Assembly (NCBI GenBank): GCA_008704415.1 | Contig: VXIS01000018.1 | Location: forward strand, 1 to 64,000 | Reading direction: 5' to 3' | Length of the DNA: 64,000 nucleotides | Source of the DNA: Sphaerosporella brunnea | Lineage: Eukaryota > Ascomycota > Pezizomycetes > Pezizales > Pyronemataceae | Part shown: piece by piece, positions 44,488 through 55,418 of the stretch | How the letters are laid out: each line of letters opens with the position of its first letter | Position numbering within the stretch: the first letter of the stretch is position 1 | Notes under the pieces: model-generated | What the model saw: only the letters and a program-made list of their open reading frames with translations | The model's database searches: none | Told to the model about the DNA's origin: nothing | Made by a program: the position numbers and the translations under genes

Positions 44488-46707
44488 ATGTCCCAGACCC
44501 ACGATAAAGACCGCTCGAGTCTGAAATCGTCCTCCTCAGCACTTTCGGGCATCAAGAGATTACTCTCAAAAAAGGAAAAGAACAGCCATACATCCCCCCC
44601 GGTAACACCCCTCTACATGTAATCAGTTATCTGGAGAAAGCATTGACGGGAAAGGCTGACATGGAACCCACCTTTCGGGTCAAGATACAGATCGTTGCTC
44701 CATCTACGCCCGATTCAATGCCGTCGGTAAAACAATTAACCAACGGCAACGGAGCCGTTACTACCAAGGGCAAAGGCGGAAACGGAAAGGATCCCAAGGC
44801 GAATGGTTTCAATGGGACCAAAACTGAGGGACTGCCCGCGGAGAAGCTCACCACCTTCGTAAATGCATTCCTAGAAGCCCTCCAGGACGCACCGATCATA
44901 CTCCCAGAGATAGAAGCCTTGGTTAAGGTCCGAGGTGAGAACGAGGAGTTGAAGGAAAAGCTGAGTGAGAAGGAGAGGGAATTGATAGAGCAGTTGGACG
45001 AGAAAGATAAAGATTTGGAAAAGAAGGAGAAAGAGTTACAGGCAGTTATTGATTCTAAAGATGCGCTGCTGGAGAAGGAGGGCAAGCAGTGGATGGAGGC
45101 TATCAAGAAAGAGCTATCTACCGAGAGTGTTTCAGCCGCGTTGTTAAAAGAGAAGGAGAAAGAGATGGAGGCCCTGGTCGCCTTGCACAAGTCCGAATTG
45201 GAAAAATCGAGCAAGAAACACCAAGAGGAGGCCCAGAGGAAAGAGATGGAAGCTGCTATGAAACTCAATGCCACAAAGAAGGATCTCGAACGACAACTCG
45301 AACTGGCTAAGAAGGAGACGGTCACCGCCCTCAAGGAGCGCGATGAATACAAGGCCAAGTTGGATGATCTCAACGCCCAATTGGGTCAAACAAAGACTTT
45401 GTTGGCGGCGGAAGAGCTTCACAGACAGAGACGAGAGGAGGAGCTCACTAAGATTCAGCACGACATGGGTTTGAGGGAATTGGTTGAGCCACAATTGTAC
45501 GTTCTCATCTTGCCTCTTTCAAGGAGTCTTCTAATACTTTGTAGTGAGAAACAGGCTTCTGAGCTGGAGGCTAAATTCCATGCCTTAGCAAAAGCGACCT
45601 TCTACGATCTTGTCATTCCGTTCAACCCTACCGACGTACGTTCCTATGGTCGCTTTCCTAACTGTACGCGTAGTATCTAACACTTTTTAGGAGTACAATG
45701 AGGGACTCAAACGTGAACTGGTCAACTCGGGCTTCGTATCTCGAAAGGAGGCAACCGGCGATTTCCCGCTTATGCTTTCCAACACTGCATGGTCTCGAGC
45801 CATCGTCATGGCTCTCGCGGAAAACATCATCGCGACTCAAATCACGGATAGCATCTTCAGAATGGTCCCTCTTCCATACGACACGCTGGGGTCCAAAAAG
45901 ACCACCGATTATCTCGAGATAGTTTCGAACAGTCTTCTTGCCAGTAACCCTGAGAATGAAGCCCGCTGGCGCTCGCTCTCGTCCATCGCCATGGAGGCTG
46001 AACCGACAGCCCAAGACCGTCGCAACGTCCTTATCGACACCATTCTCGACCGTCTGGCCGGTATCTTCGATCCGCTCTTTAGGCATGAGCCTGAGGCCCT
46101 CGAGCGGCTCCTCAATACCCTCGCAGAACTCCTTGTCGAGGCTTCCGACTTTTGGTCGCTGGCACAGCACTCGAAGCTTCGTGTGGTGGCTGAGATGGCT
46201 ATGGACCTCGAGCCAGGCGAGTGCGACTGTCACCCGGAGCACAACGATATCCCGGTTCCAGACGATGAACTCAAACTGGATGAGACCGGCGGTCCCTTGC
46301 CGTTGCCACTGTTCCCACGATTCTCGGTGTTGGATGCCGATGGCCTACACACCATCTTTGACGGCAAGGCGTTGCCGCCGACGGCTCACTCTGCGATACG
46401 CTCCCGCGCAGAGAGCAAGAAGTACAAGCGTACTCAAAGCGAGAAGTTGCGCGCTTCTATGAGCTCGGGCGCTAGCACTGCCAGTCGGCCGAATGGAGGC
46501 CGCAGAAGGCAGAGCGTTAGTACCAACCAAGGCAGCAGTTCTGCCAGCGGTGGTCAAAGAAGTCCGACCTTTTCAGCCCGAACGCCCGTGATGGCCAGGC
46601 CGCCGGGGTATGTTGCTGGTGGTGGTGCCTCTGTCGGAGGGGTACCGGTGTCGACGGGAGTGAGCAGTGGACAGCAAAGCGGAGCTTCCAGTGAGAATGG
46701 GATGTGA
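44488..46707 (+). CDS. Coiled-coil protein, 687 residues
   Basis: Exons 44488-44601, 44655-45496, 45545-45635 and 45691-46707. Introns are 53, 48 and 55 nt, and all phases agree. The first intron acceptor could instead lie 18 nt upstream, adding six residues. The N-terminus is Ser/Lys-rich. Residues about 130-330 are a long charged coiled coil (KEKLSEKERELIEQLDEKDK). A helical globular part follows (about 350-510, RKEATGDFPLMLSNTAWSR, LDRLAGIFDPLF). Then comes a Cys/His-containing ECDCHPEH segment and a Ser/Gly-rich tail. It looks like a conserved fungal protein of unknown function; no known family was recognised. Likely cytoplasmic or cytoskeletal by its build. Confidence 0.8.
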
Positions 46708-49564
46708 GATGTGACAGGTCGACGGATGGGTGTTTTGGGGATCTCTCTCTTTCTTTGGGCTGGTATTTGTCGTGCCTACGCGTTTGCAACTTGAATTTGT
46801 TTTTCTTGTCTCTTTTTTTAGGGTGAAAAGGATCTTTACGGGCGTATTTTTGTTCCTTATTTTTAGTGGATTATGTCGAATGCGGGGCGATTGGAGTAGC
46901 GTTATTCGAGTGTGTATTCTTCAGACATGAGTTTTCAAGCCACATCTCCGCGGCTCGAGTGATAAACTGTGCGCCGAAGCCACACTGCTTCCGGATATGT
47001 GGCGGTGGTGATCGGATGTTATGTTTCATGTGTACTGGATCTAACTACTTGCGACAAGCGGGCTAAGTGACTGTGCCACATGTTACCGGACTCTGCGCCA
47101 TGCCTCCCGCCTGTGGTTCCGGCATCTCTTTTTTTTTTTAATCATGTTGTATTCGGCCGCATGCGGCCATGGCATATGTAGAGAGAAAAGACTGTGCTGC
47201 TAAGCCTACCACGGGGGCCTGCGGCTCTGCTAAGGAAATATAAGCAAAGAAATCGCGCCAGATAAGTTAGCACACCAAGGAAATTCGTAATATCTTTGAC
47301 CGCCTTCCACAGCACCATATGTTCGCTCTTTCACTTCTTACAGAACTTGAAAAGGTGAAGAGGCCGGCACCTCCTTAGTAACAAGTAGAGCCGGTAGCGG
47401 CTGGGTGTAAAGAAATGCGAACAAATATTTCAAACTCAAGATGTGAAGAAAAAACGCCCCCCTAGTCAACTGCCGGCCTGTCCTTCGACGCTCCAAATGC
47501 CAACAGCCTCCATCTTCAGCTACCTGTTTCTACAAGTCAAGCAAACAACGAGAGCAAGGAAATACGTCCAACTCCCCTCCCCCTCCCCCAATTCCAGCTG
47601 CACTGTTCTCCCGATCTTACTGAGAGCTGATTCGTGCCGGCTGCCTAGCTTTCAGTTGTGCGCCAATCGCTGACATTGATCCCGGTTATCCTTCCTTCCA
47701 TAGACTTTGTTACGAGAGCCACATTTATACACATGGCCCTTGTTATCTGAAAGGCGTGCGCGTACACATCTTGAGGTTCGATCGTGACGGTTCAAATTGG
47801 TAAGGCTCTTCGCAGTGACCGCATAAAAAATTAGCATCTATATCCTTGCGACAGCGTTTGCGAGGCCTTGGTGGTGATGTGGATGTGTCATTCGGTGGTG
47901 TTGAAAGCGGTGTGTATGCAACCTGTGATCCTTTGGGGGTTTAAGTCAATCTGAGCGCTCTGGAGCAACGAAAGGACGGTTGTTGGGATATACCCGGTCT
48001 CATATGAACTCGATAAAGCTGAAAGAACGCGTACGACTGAGTTTGGAAGGTGTTGATGGTCTGTGTAATAAGGGTTCAGGGAAGTTCCAGGCATTCCGAG
48101 GACTCGACGCAATAGTTCAGGCAGAGCAAGTCCTAGAAAAGCAGCAATGAAAGGCAAAAGCCGGGAAGAAAGGAGACTGGCAAATTTTGTCATTAAATAG
48201 ACGCACAGTTGCACTGCTCTGATTACTCACTAAAGGTCACTGTCAGAACTCGTGAGTTCAACGTCGTGTATAGGGCGACCTGTTAGTTCAAGCGAAGATG
48301 CACCCAAAAAATATCACTGATGGCGGCTTTTGGCCCAGGTTAGGGATTTGATCAGGCTGATTAGATGTCTCTCCTGACCGAAAGGTTCTATCCAATCTCA
48401 CCCGATCGCAGTGTTGAGTGACTTATATCGAAAGGTGCATAGTAAAGCCGTTCGGAGTCTAGGGTGCTCGGGGGGTTTTGCACAGGCGACATCGCCGCAT
48501 ATGGGGCTGGGGATGGGTGGCTGGTCATTGTTATAGATTTGCGGAAGCCTACTCGAGTTTGGCAGAGGCGGCATCGCCCGCACGTGGGAGTGGGCGCCTG
48601 GCGCGTCATAAGCGGAGATAGCGCCGTCCCAATACATCAGTGAAAAACAGAATAAAGTTTCCTCCAGTACCGCCGCCCCAAAACCGGGATAGTCACATAC
48701 AGAGCTAGAGGCCTTTAGCACCACCCTTGAAAGCCTCAAGCCCGTAAGGCAGTGTTTGCGGGCTTTCCATCCCCGTTTGCTCTGTCCGTGGATCCAGCAG
48801 TTACACTGGTTAAATCCACCTGTCTCGTCGTTTATTGCGTAGGCATTGAATACTTTATGAAACTGTTATTGGAGTTAATATTCCAGATCTCACCCCAACA
48901 TTCATACAAGGCTTTTCTTCCTCAAAATGCTTCCACGAAATGGCTTGAAGTTCTGTGATTCCCGTCGCGCAGACACTGAATACCTCAAGAAAGCAACCAT
49001 CGCCGGCTGAACTGTTGTGAGGAGGGCATGATTTCGGAGCTACCGTCACTGTTAATGGTAAAAGCCGGCATTGGATGTCCAAAGCGATATGCAGCGAAAG
49101 CTGGTATGCACGGTGACATCGCGCGGTGGGTGAAGGACGTGGGGATTTCTCATCATGGTACACTCTTGAGTAGTCTGCGTGGACTGTAGCGCAGAGCAAT
49201 TGGAAAGTCCAAAGGGGGTACAGATCTTGGAGCGGAGCATATGTAAGCGCCTTTTTGTATTGCAGGGCTGCAGCGCCTCAGCACGGCACAGGCGTTTCGT
49301 GCTTGGCGAAGTTGCTTTTTCTGAAACCTTGGTTGCCTTGCATGGCACACGCGCGTTGTTGGAATGTGAAGAACAGCAACCATTTGCCGTCCACAAGGAC
49401 TATTGGCCATATTGTCGCTGATTGCGGTTCACTTTCAACACAGGAAAACAGAAAAGCAATTATCGAGTGATATATCATGAAATGTAACAAACGAACTACA
49501 TAACTCTGAAACAAGCCACACTTTTCACAGTCTTGGCTCAAGAACATGCGAATGGAATCTTCTC
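46708..49564. other. Intergenic with a LINE 3' end
   Basis: No gene recognised. A retroelement tail lies at 47129-47363. Confidence 0.5.
47129..47363 (-). mobile_element. LINE-type 3' end, truncated
   Basis: A T run then AATCATGTTGTATTCGGCCG matches the 3' end of the insertion at 10212-11088. CCGGCATCTC before it and CCGGCACCTC at 47364 could be a target duplication with one mismatch, which sets the tentative right border. Confidence 0.55.
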
Positions 49565-50661
49565 TCAAGCCCACACTCCCACAGCCCAGGAAGGCAGCGT
49601 CTCCTGAAAACCGTCAATCTTTGGGAAAGTTGCACGACCAAAGCGACTACATACCCCATAAGTCCATTCAATATCGGCAAGAAAGTTAAATCTAGAACGG
49701 TCGGAATGAGTACCCGAACTCCCAGAATTTGCTACGAAAGGTGGCGAGCTGTGGGATTCAACTGTATAGGTAGGCTGGGTGTAGTCTTCACAAGCCTCCA
49801 AGCCGCATTCAGGACTCGGACTGAGTGACAACAGTCGCATATTGAGTGATCCCGCTGGAGAAAAGCAGTGTTCTATGTCGCGGGATAGGTTTGTCCCCGG
49901 CCTTTTGAAGCTGGTCATATCGGGTATGATGGGATCGAGAGACAATGGCCACCTTGTAGATTGAGTAATGAATGCTGGGGGCGATGTGGAGGGGCTCGGA
50001 GTGAAACAATTAACACCCGAAATGACAGCTGTAGCAGGTGTCTGGTCAGAAACGCGAGGGTGACGCCTTAATTGACAACTTACAACTGCTTGGAGACAAA
50101 GGAGCCAAATCCTTTTTATATTTTGAGCGGGCCAAGATTAAGCGCTCGTTTGCGATGGGTTGCCCACGATATGCGAAGACGGACTCCTTCCCTTCCTCCT
50201 CCTGGCGTTGCGTTTGTCGTCGTAGAATCTTCAGCATCTTCTTTTTTGGAATGTATTTCTGCCAGCTGAAGCCCCACTGGGTGATTCGGCGTTTGTATTG
50301 GGCTTCTCTATTGGCAGAATAATTAGGAACTTGTCACAAAGTGTAAGAAATCAATTGTAGAATCTTACGTTCCCCGAAAGCCATGCTGTTCTAACATGAT
50401 GGCCCTGACCTCGGCCAGAGTGTGGCCTTCCGTGATCAACAGACGGTGAATAGTCTTCTTGTGCGGAGCCCACTCATCTGGTTTCTGCTCCTTGGCCGCA
50501 AGGGTGACTAGATCTGCGCTAAAGGATTGAGACTGCCTTGCGGCATCGTGGAGTATTGGAATAGGATTTCCCCATGAAGGGACTTCATACGACCATTGAG
50601 ATGAGTCGAGTGGGGGCCCAAAGGGCCATTCGCTTTCCGAATACAAGTTGTCAGCCATCAT
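49565..50661 (-). CDS. Clr5-domain protein without TPR repeats
   Basis: Exons 50661-50369, 50307-50084 and 50028-49565 give 326 residues. The Clr5 domain is at about 60-118 (EWAPHKKTIHRLLITEGHTL, then TEAQYKRRITQWGFSWQKY). It is split by intron 1 at the same residue and phase as in the gene at 36577. Exon 1 is 293 nt in both genes. The domain is followed by a basic stretch (KKKMLKILRRQTQRQ) and about 150 residues rich in Ser and Pro without a recognised fold. It is likely a nuclear DNA-binding protein by analogy. The last intron acceptor was chosen for frame; the C-terminal exon is the least certain part. Confidence 0.75.
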
Positions 50662-51005
50662 TCGAGGTAGTTAGGATCTATTGGAGAGGCTGCTCGAGAA
50701 GCTGAACGTTTGAACGTGCTTTTGCGTCTTCAACCGGTGCCAATAGGTTCTCTTATATTCATTCTTGAAATGTCAAGTTCGCACGGCAGTGTTGAGGAAT
50801 GCATGTTCAACGGCCTGGCAAGCGAAAGTTTCTGGCAGCCTCTGTGTGACACAAGGTTGACTCGGCATGCCGGCACTTAAGTTGCCAGCGCTTGGAACGG
50901 CAGATTATTTCGCGATCTTTCTTTCACCTGCATAACTTCGTGGTCCTCGGAATCCAATTTCATTCCAAACAACCCCATATCTAATGATCGTCTAGATGTA
51001 TGTAA
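50662..51005. other. Intergenic
   Basis: Promoter of the Clr5 gene and 3' flank of glyoxalase I. Nothing else seen. Confidence 0.5.
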
Positions 51006-51710
51006 CTACGGCTTCACCACTTCCGGCACCAACTCTACCCAGTATCCATCCGGATCTTTGACAAAGGCCAACTGCCGGAACACAGCCTTGTATCCCGCCT
51101 GGACATCATTGTCCTCACCCCCCCTGCGGGTTGGTGGGATCCCCATGCTTGCGAAGGAATCGTCTCCCAGCCCCTTAAGAACTTCTAGCTCCGGGTAAAC
51201 CTTTTTCAGCCTTTCGATTGCCACGGCGACATCCGGGACAGTAAACCCCATGTGTCCGAATCCCAGTGCATCCTTTTCGTTGCCGGTCGCGTATGACTCT
51301 TGCTCATCGTGCGGTACATGATAGAGCTCCAACAGCCCCTTACGGGCTCCCAAAGTTTTGAACATATCGCCACCGGTTTCTTCGGGCAAATCAGGGTGGC
51401 CAAGGTAGTAAACTTCCCAGACAATTCAGTGCTGCCTAAAGCCATGTAATGAGGAGTGTTGGAGAACGAACTTGTCCACAACCCAGTGTTGAAAACAAAA
51501 ACTGTTCGCAAGCCAAAGCCCTCCTTGTAAAAGCGAAGCGACTTCTCGGGGTTTTTGATGCGCAGCATCAAATGGTTCTGGTGGTGTTAGTATCTACGGA
51601 ACCGACATTATCGACTTGGATGTACACACCAAGCGGTAGCCATTCGTTTCAGCAGGCTGTGGGGCATCGCTTCCCATGATGTGCTCTCCGGGCTGAAATT
51701 CGTTGGCCAT
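51006..51710 (-). CDS. Lactoylglutathione lyase (glyoxalase I)
   Basis: Exons 51710-51630, 51577-51472 and 51412-51006 give 197 residues, normal for single-domain glyoxalase I. The enzyme turns the hemithioacetal of methylglyoxal and glutathione into S-lactoylglutathione in the cytosol. Seen in order are RLNHLMLRIKNPEKSLRFY, LWTIYYLGHPD, GLLELYH, GFGHMGF and DPDGYWVEL. The four expected metal ligands map to His29, Glu91, His116 and Glu189. The intron-2 donor (A then GTTCGT) was chosen because it restores the conserved WTIYYLG; other donors break frame. No sign of decay. Confidence 0.92.
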
Positions 51711-52818
51711 GATTGTTGAAATCCAAATGTCCAGCGATCGATCGAGTTGCACTAGGAAGTATTTATGATTTCGGGTCGCTTGCCCGTGACAGTGGGGTAG
51801 CGGGGTGGGGAATGCTGATCCATGGAAATTGCCGATGCATGGACAACTGAGCGCATGCAGGGGCAAGACCAGTAACGAGTGTTTCTGGGAAAGCTTAAAT
51901 GTTAATTGCAGTTAAATACAAGGCAGAGTGCCAGAGATCGAGGTCGCAAATGGCTCGGTCGGGCCGGCCGCTGGGGACATTCGTTCACAAATGGGCACTC
52001 GTCATACAACCGTAGAGGTCAGGTTAGGGGTAATTAAGGTGGGTTGAAAACTTGACGACGCGACGTTAAAGGAAGTTCTTCAACTGAGTAGGTTTAACGG
52101 CGGATTGGAGTCTGGAACCTTTGGGACTGAATGCAAAGTGCCACACAAAAACCAGGATGTTTAACCCTGAACGTCTGAGTGGGGCGGTCCTCAAACCGCA
52201 AAACTGACTACTGGTTGGGTTCCTTGTAAAACAAGTGCGCAGCAGCGTTTCCACAGTGCATCATGCAGAGAAAATGTGGGCGTGTGTGGCAGGGGCGCAT
52301 CTCAAACTCAGAGTTTTACCTAGGTGTACCTACCTAGGTATTGAACACCTATCTGTGTGTAATCAAGTTTATTGACCGAAAGCGACAGAGAACATGAAAA
52401 TTGGAGCCTTCGGCGTTGGGGACTTTTGATATCACTCGAAGCATAAACGAAAGTCGTTCGCAACTTTCTCTGGTCCCGTCATGTATCTACCAATAAGGTG
52501 CCGGATGGGTGCGCACCCATCTTGATTTTCCAATACCCCGTCCTACCCCCTCCCTTTTCTCTGCCATTTCTGCCTTTCCGCCCATTAAGTACTTAGTAGG
52601 TGTTAAACACCGATGCTATCGCAGCCGAGATCGGCGACAAGAAAAGGAATCACCGCTAGCCGAGCCGACTGCCGTTATGTACTAGTACGAATTCGAATCG
52701 AGAGAAGGGTTTCTATCATGACGTGCAGGGGTAAGTTTGCTATACCGTATTTACTCTTTACTAATAGAGAAGTGCCGTAAAACTCACTTATGGATAGTAG
52801 CTAAGACGTGACTGGAAG
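51711..52818. other. Intergenic
   Basis: No gene recognised. A short palindromic pair ACCTAGGT...ACCTAGGT occurs at about 52319-52339. Confidence 0.5.
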
Positions 52819-53169
52819 ATGTTCAAATTTTTATCGAACTGCAGTGGCTTCGGATATGATCCTACTGGGGAACGGCCTGATGTTCTAGAGCCCGTCTGGA
52901 AAGATTTCCTCAAAGTACACCCAGAAGGAGTAAAATTCAAGAAGCATAAGCGGCGAGACTTTGAAGAATTGGACTTGATATATTCAGGTTCAGCAGCGAC
53001 AGGTGCACGCTCGAATACAGCTACTCAGCTGTTAAAACCGGAAGCTTTTTCTCATGCTGGGAGTATTTCCCTTAGGCAATCTGAACCGACTCACTTACCA
53101 TTTCCCTCCAAGCGTTGTAGCCAACTGCCTTTGTTGTCACCAGCAAAAGAGCCTTTCAAGTCACTGCTA

Positions 53170-53284
53170 CCGTATTATCCCGGTAATAAGGCAATGTGGC
53201 AAAGTCACTGCGCTCTGTGGGGAAGTCACTCAGCCTCCTGGCAAAGTCACTTAGCCACATTGCCTTATTACCGGGATAATACGG
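53170..53284. mobile_element. 115-bp MITE with TA target duplication
   Basis: Inverted repeats of about 31 bp (CCGTATTATCCCGGTAATAA on the left, complement on the right). TA lies at 53168-53169 and 53285-53286. The core has GTCACT repeats. Confidence 0.85.
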
Positions 53285-53316
53285 TATCTCCGAATCTATT
53301 AGAAGAGTTTGTAGTG

Positions 53317-53424
53317 CCACTGCTATCCGAGGATGTACAATTGTCACAGCTGCCACTGCTATCCGAGGATGTACAATTGTCACAGCTGCCACTGCTATCC
53401 GAGGATGTACAATTGTCACAGCTG
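53317..53424. repeat. Three tandem 36-bp units
   Basis: Three copies of a 36-bp unit (begins CCACTGCTATCCGAGG) at 53317-53352, 53353-53388 and 53389-53424. Each encodes PLLSEDVQLSQL in the Myb/SANT-like frame. Confidence 0.85.
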
Positions 53425-54191
53425 CCACCGTCACAGGTAGTGGGTCCTTCCACACCCACACTACCTGTATCTTCCAAGTCATCCCTATTACTGAACACTC
53501 TCCGTGCACCCTGGTAGAAACTGCTTATTACCAGCAGTGAAAAACAGAGTGCTAGTGCGCAAACCAAAGATACTAGCACACGCAAATCTGACGATACAGA
53601 ATCAAAAAGAAAGCAAACTGGAACAATGCCATGAGGTCCTCATTACAATAGGAGTGTAAGGAGTGTTTACCACAGAGAAAGAAAATATGGAAGACAGAAA
53701 AGAGTGCAGGTGAATATTTAGCTGCATTTATTGGCAAGGCAAATGAAATTAGTAAAAGGCGAAGGGAGAGCAGCTCAGATTTTTTTGGGAGAATTTCAAG
53801 GCTAGGTTGTGTGAGGAAGAACTGGAAATTAGATTCTCCTGTTAACACAGGAGAATGTTGCCTGCATGTTTCTTTGTTTGCAAAGAAAGTTGAAACATAA
53901 TAAATGGATGGAGAGGAAGATTAAAAAAGCAAAAATCAATGGCTTTTGAAGATGTCTATTAGTTATTTTAAAGCTTCTACCGTTGCAAACTCCCAATGCC
54001 AGTGCTAGCGGACCGGAGTCCCTTTCTGGGAGTTGTAGCAAGATAAATTTCCCACATTTCTTGCACTATTTTGTCTCTTCACTGTCTGTCCACACTTGAT
54101 CTAAGCTTCCCTTCCGCTGATGTACCTTCCTGCTCATCCTCAGCTGACTGCAGTGTTCTCAGGTACCTTCCTGCTCATCCTCAGCTGACTG

Positions 54192-54582
54192 CAGTGTTCT
54201 CAGTAGCCAGCCCAAACAGCCGGGCGGGCTGGGCCGGCTGCTTTCGGGCCAGCCCGGCTGCCAGAGCTTTGAGTGATCTCCGGTGAAGACCGGCCACTGC
54301 AAGTGGCGGGGTTCAATCGGCGCCGATAGACTTATCAGGATCTGTGATGTTATACTAAACTCCTATCTAGTGATCTCCTCCTAGTCATCATTTTACACGG
54401 CGAACATCTTTACGTACTTTTCATTTCATAGCAGTAGTTTACATCACGGTGGTGATATTTGTCGTCATTGTGGGCTGCAGCCCAAACAACCGGGCGGGCT
54501 TTTTGATCAGCCCAATCAGCCAGCCGTGCTGTTTGATCAGCCCAACGCAGCCGGCCGGGCGGGCTGGCTGTTGAGAACACTG
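54192..54582. mobile_element. hAT-like MITE with 8-bp duplication, complete copy B
   Basis: Ends CAGTGTTCTCA (left) and TGAGAACACTG (right), with GCTGACTG at 54184-54191 and 54583-54590. Both ends have GC-rich subterminal repeats (GCCGGGCGGGCTGG). An 8-bp duplication and CAGTG-type ends are hAT features. The left flank with the first terminal bases is itself tandemly duplicated (about 54123-54203). Confidence 0.85.
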
Positions 54583-54737
54583 GCTGACTGACGATTACAA
54601 AGTCAATCAGCCTCTTGATAGAATGTGTCTTCTTCCTCTTGCATTCGCCGTCAAATATAATTGAGTAAAGCTGTCAAAGCATACACAATCTTCAAAAGGG
54701 TCGCGGACGTGCGAACGGAGTTTATTGACGACCACTA

Positions 54738-54920
54738 ATGCAAGACTGGGTGCTCAATGGAGAAAATAAGTTCACCTGTCGCGTCAAAAAATCCGATCGC
54801 CCTCGATGTCACCTGGTGTGTGCACACGAAAACTGTCCGTTTCGAGTTTGTGCCGGCTATTCCACAGCGCGTGAGTGCATAGTTGTGTCTTCGGTGGAAG
54901 AACAACATACATCATCGCAG
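54738..54920 (+). pseudogene. MULE (MuDR-type) transposase zinc-finger fragment
   Basis: The frame has FTCRVKKSDRPRCHLVCAHE, then CPFRVCAG and VEEQHT. This is the DNA-binding region found before the catalytic domain of Mutator-like transposases. The catalytic part is absent and the frame ends in unrelated sequence. Confidence 0.6.
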
Positions 54921-55418
54921 CAGAGTTGGCTTCTTCTACCCACCACCACCACCGTGACTATCAGAACCACCAAAAGGAGACATTCAGTGAAACAGTTTAG
55001 GTGAATTCAGGTTGACACTCTTTAGAATCACTATCTATGCCTCCTCCTGTGTTGCGAGAATTTCTGAGGTCGACAAAAAACCCTGGGAACGTTGGGATTG
55101 CGAACCAATTAAGAGTCAACGAATGCAGTTTACCTATCACATGACGAGTGCTCATTGATGAAGCGGGAATTCGCTGCTTCCAGATTCCGCAGAGCCGCAC
55201 CACCCATTACCTCCTCCCCAGATCAGATCCGCAGCCAACGACATTCCTAATATATATCGCTCGTGCGCCTCTCCAGATGTTTCACTTCACTTCATCCCTC
55301 TCCCGCCTCCCGTATCTATACCTCTCGCACCTTCGCGGTGGCACGGCGATAACGAGTACCGCAGCTTCAAAAGATCCCCAGACTCGGTGATCGTTGATAC
55401 TTTTCCGCAGTCCCCCTC
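54921..55418. other. Promoter region of the hydrolase gene
   Basis: TA-rich TAATATATATC at about 55248-55258 and a CT-rich tract before the ATG at 55419. Confidence 0.4.

Larger units (their letters stand above)
52819..53517 (+). pseudogene. Myb/SANT-like domain fragment with MITE and 36-bp repeats in frame
   Basis: The frame opens MFKFLSNCSGFGYDPTGE, then PVWKDFLKVHPEGVKFKK and FEELDLIYSGSAATG. This matches the second half of the Myb/SANT-like DNA-binding domain that accompanies many eukaryotic transposons and regulators. The first helix with its Trp is missing upstream, unless on an exon not found. After about residue 117 the frame runs through the MITE at 53170-53284 and then three 12-residue repeats (PLLSEDVQLSQL). 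It is open for 232 codons, so expression cannot be ruled out, but it looks like a decayed gene in a transposon-rich spot. Confidence 0.6.
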
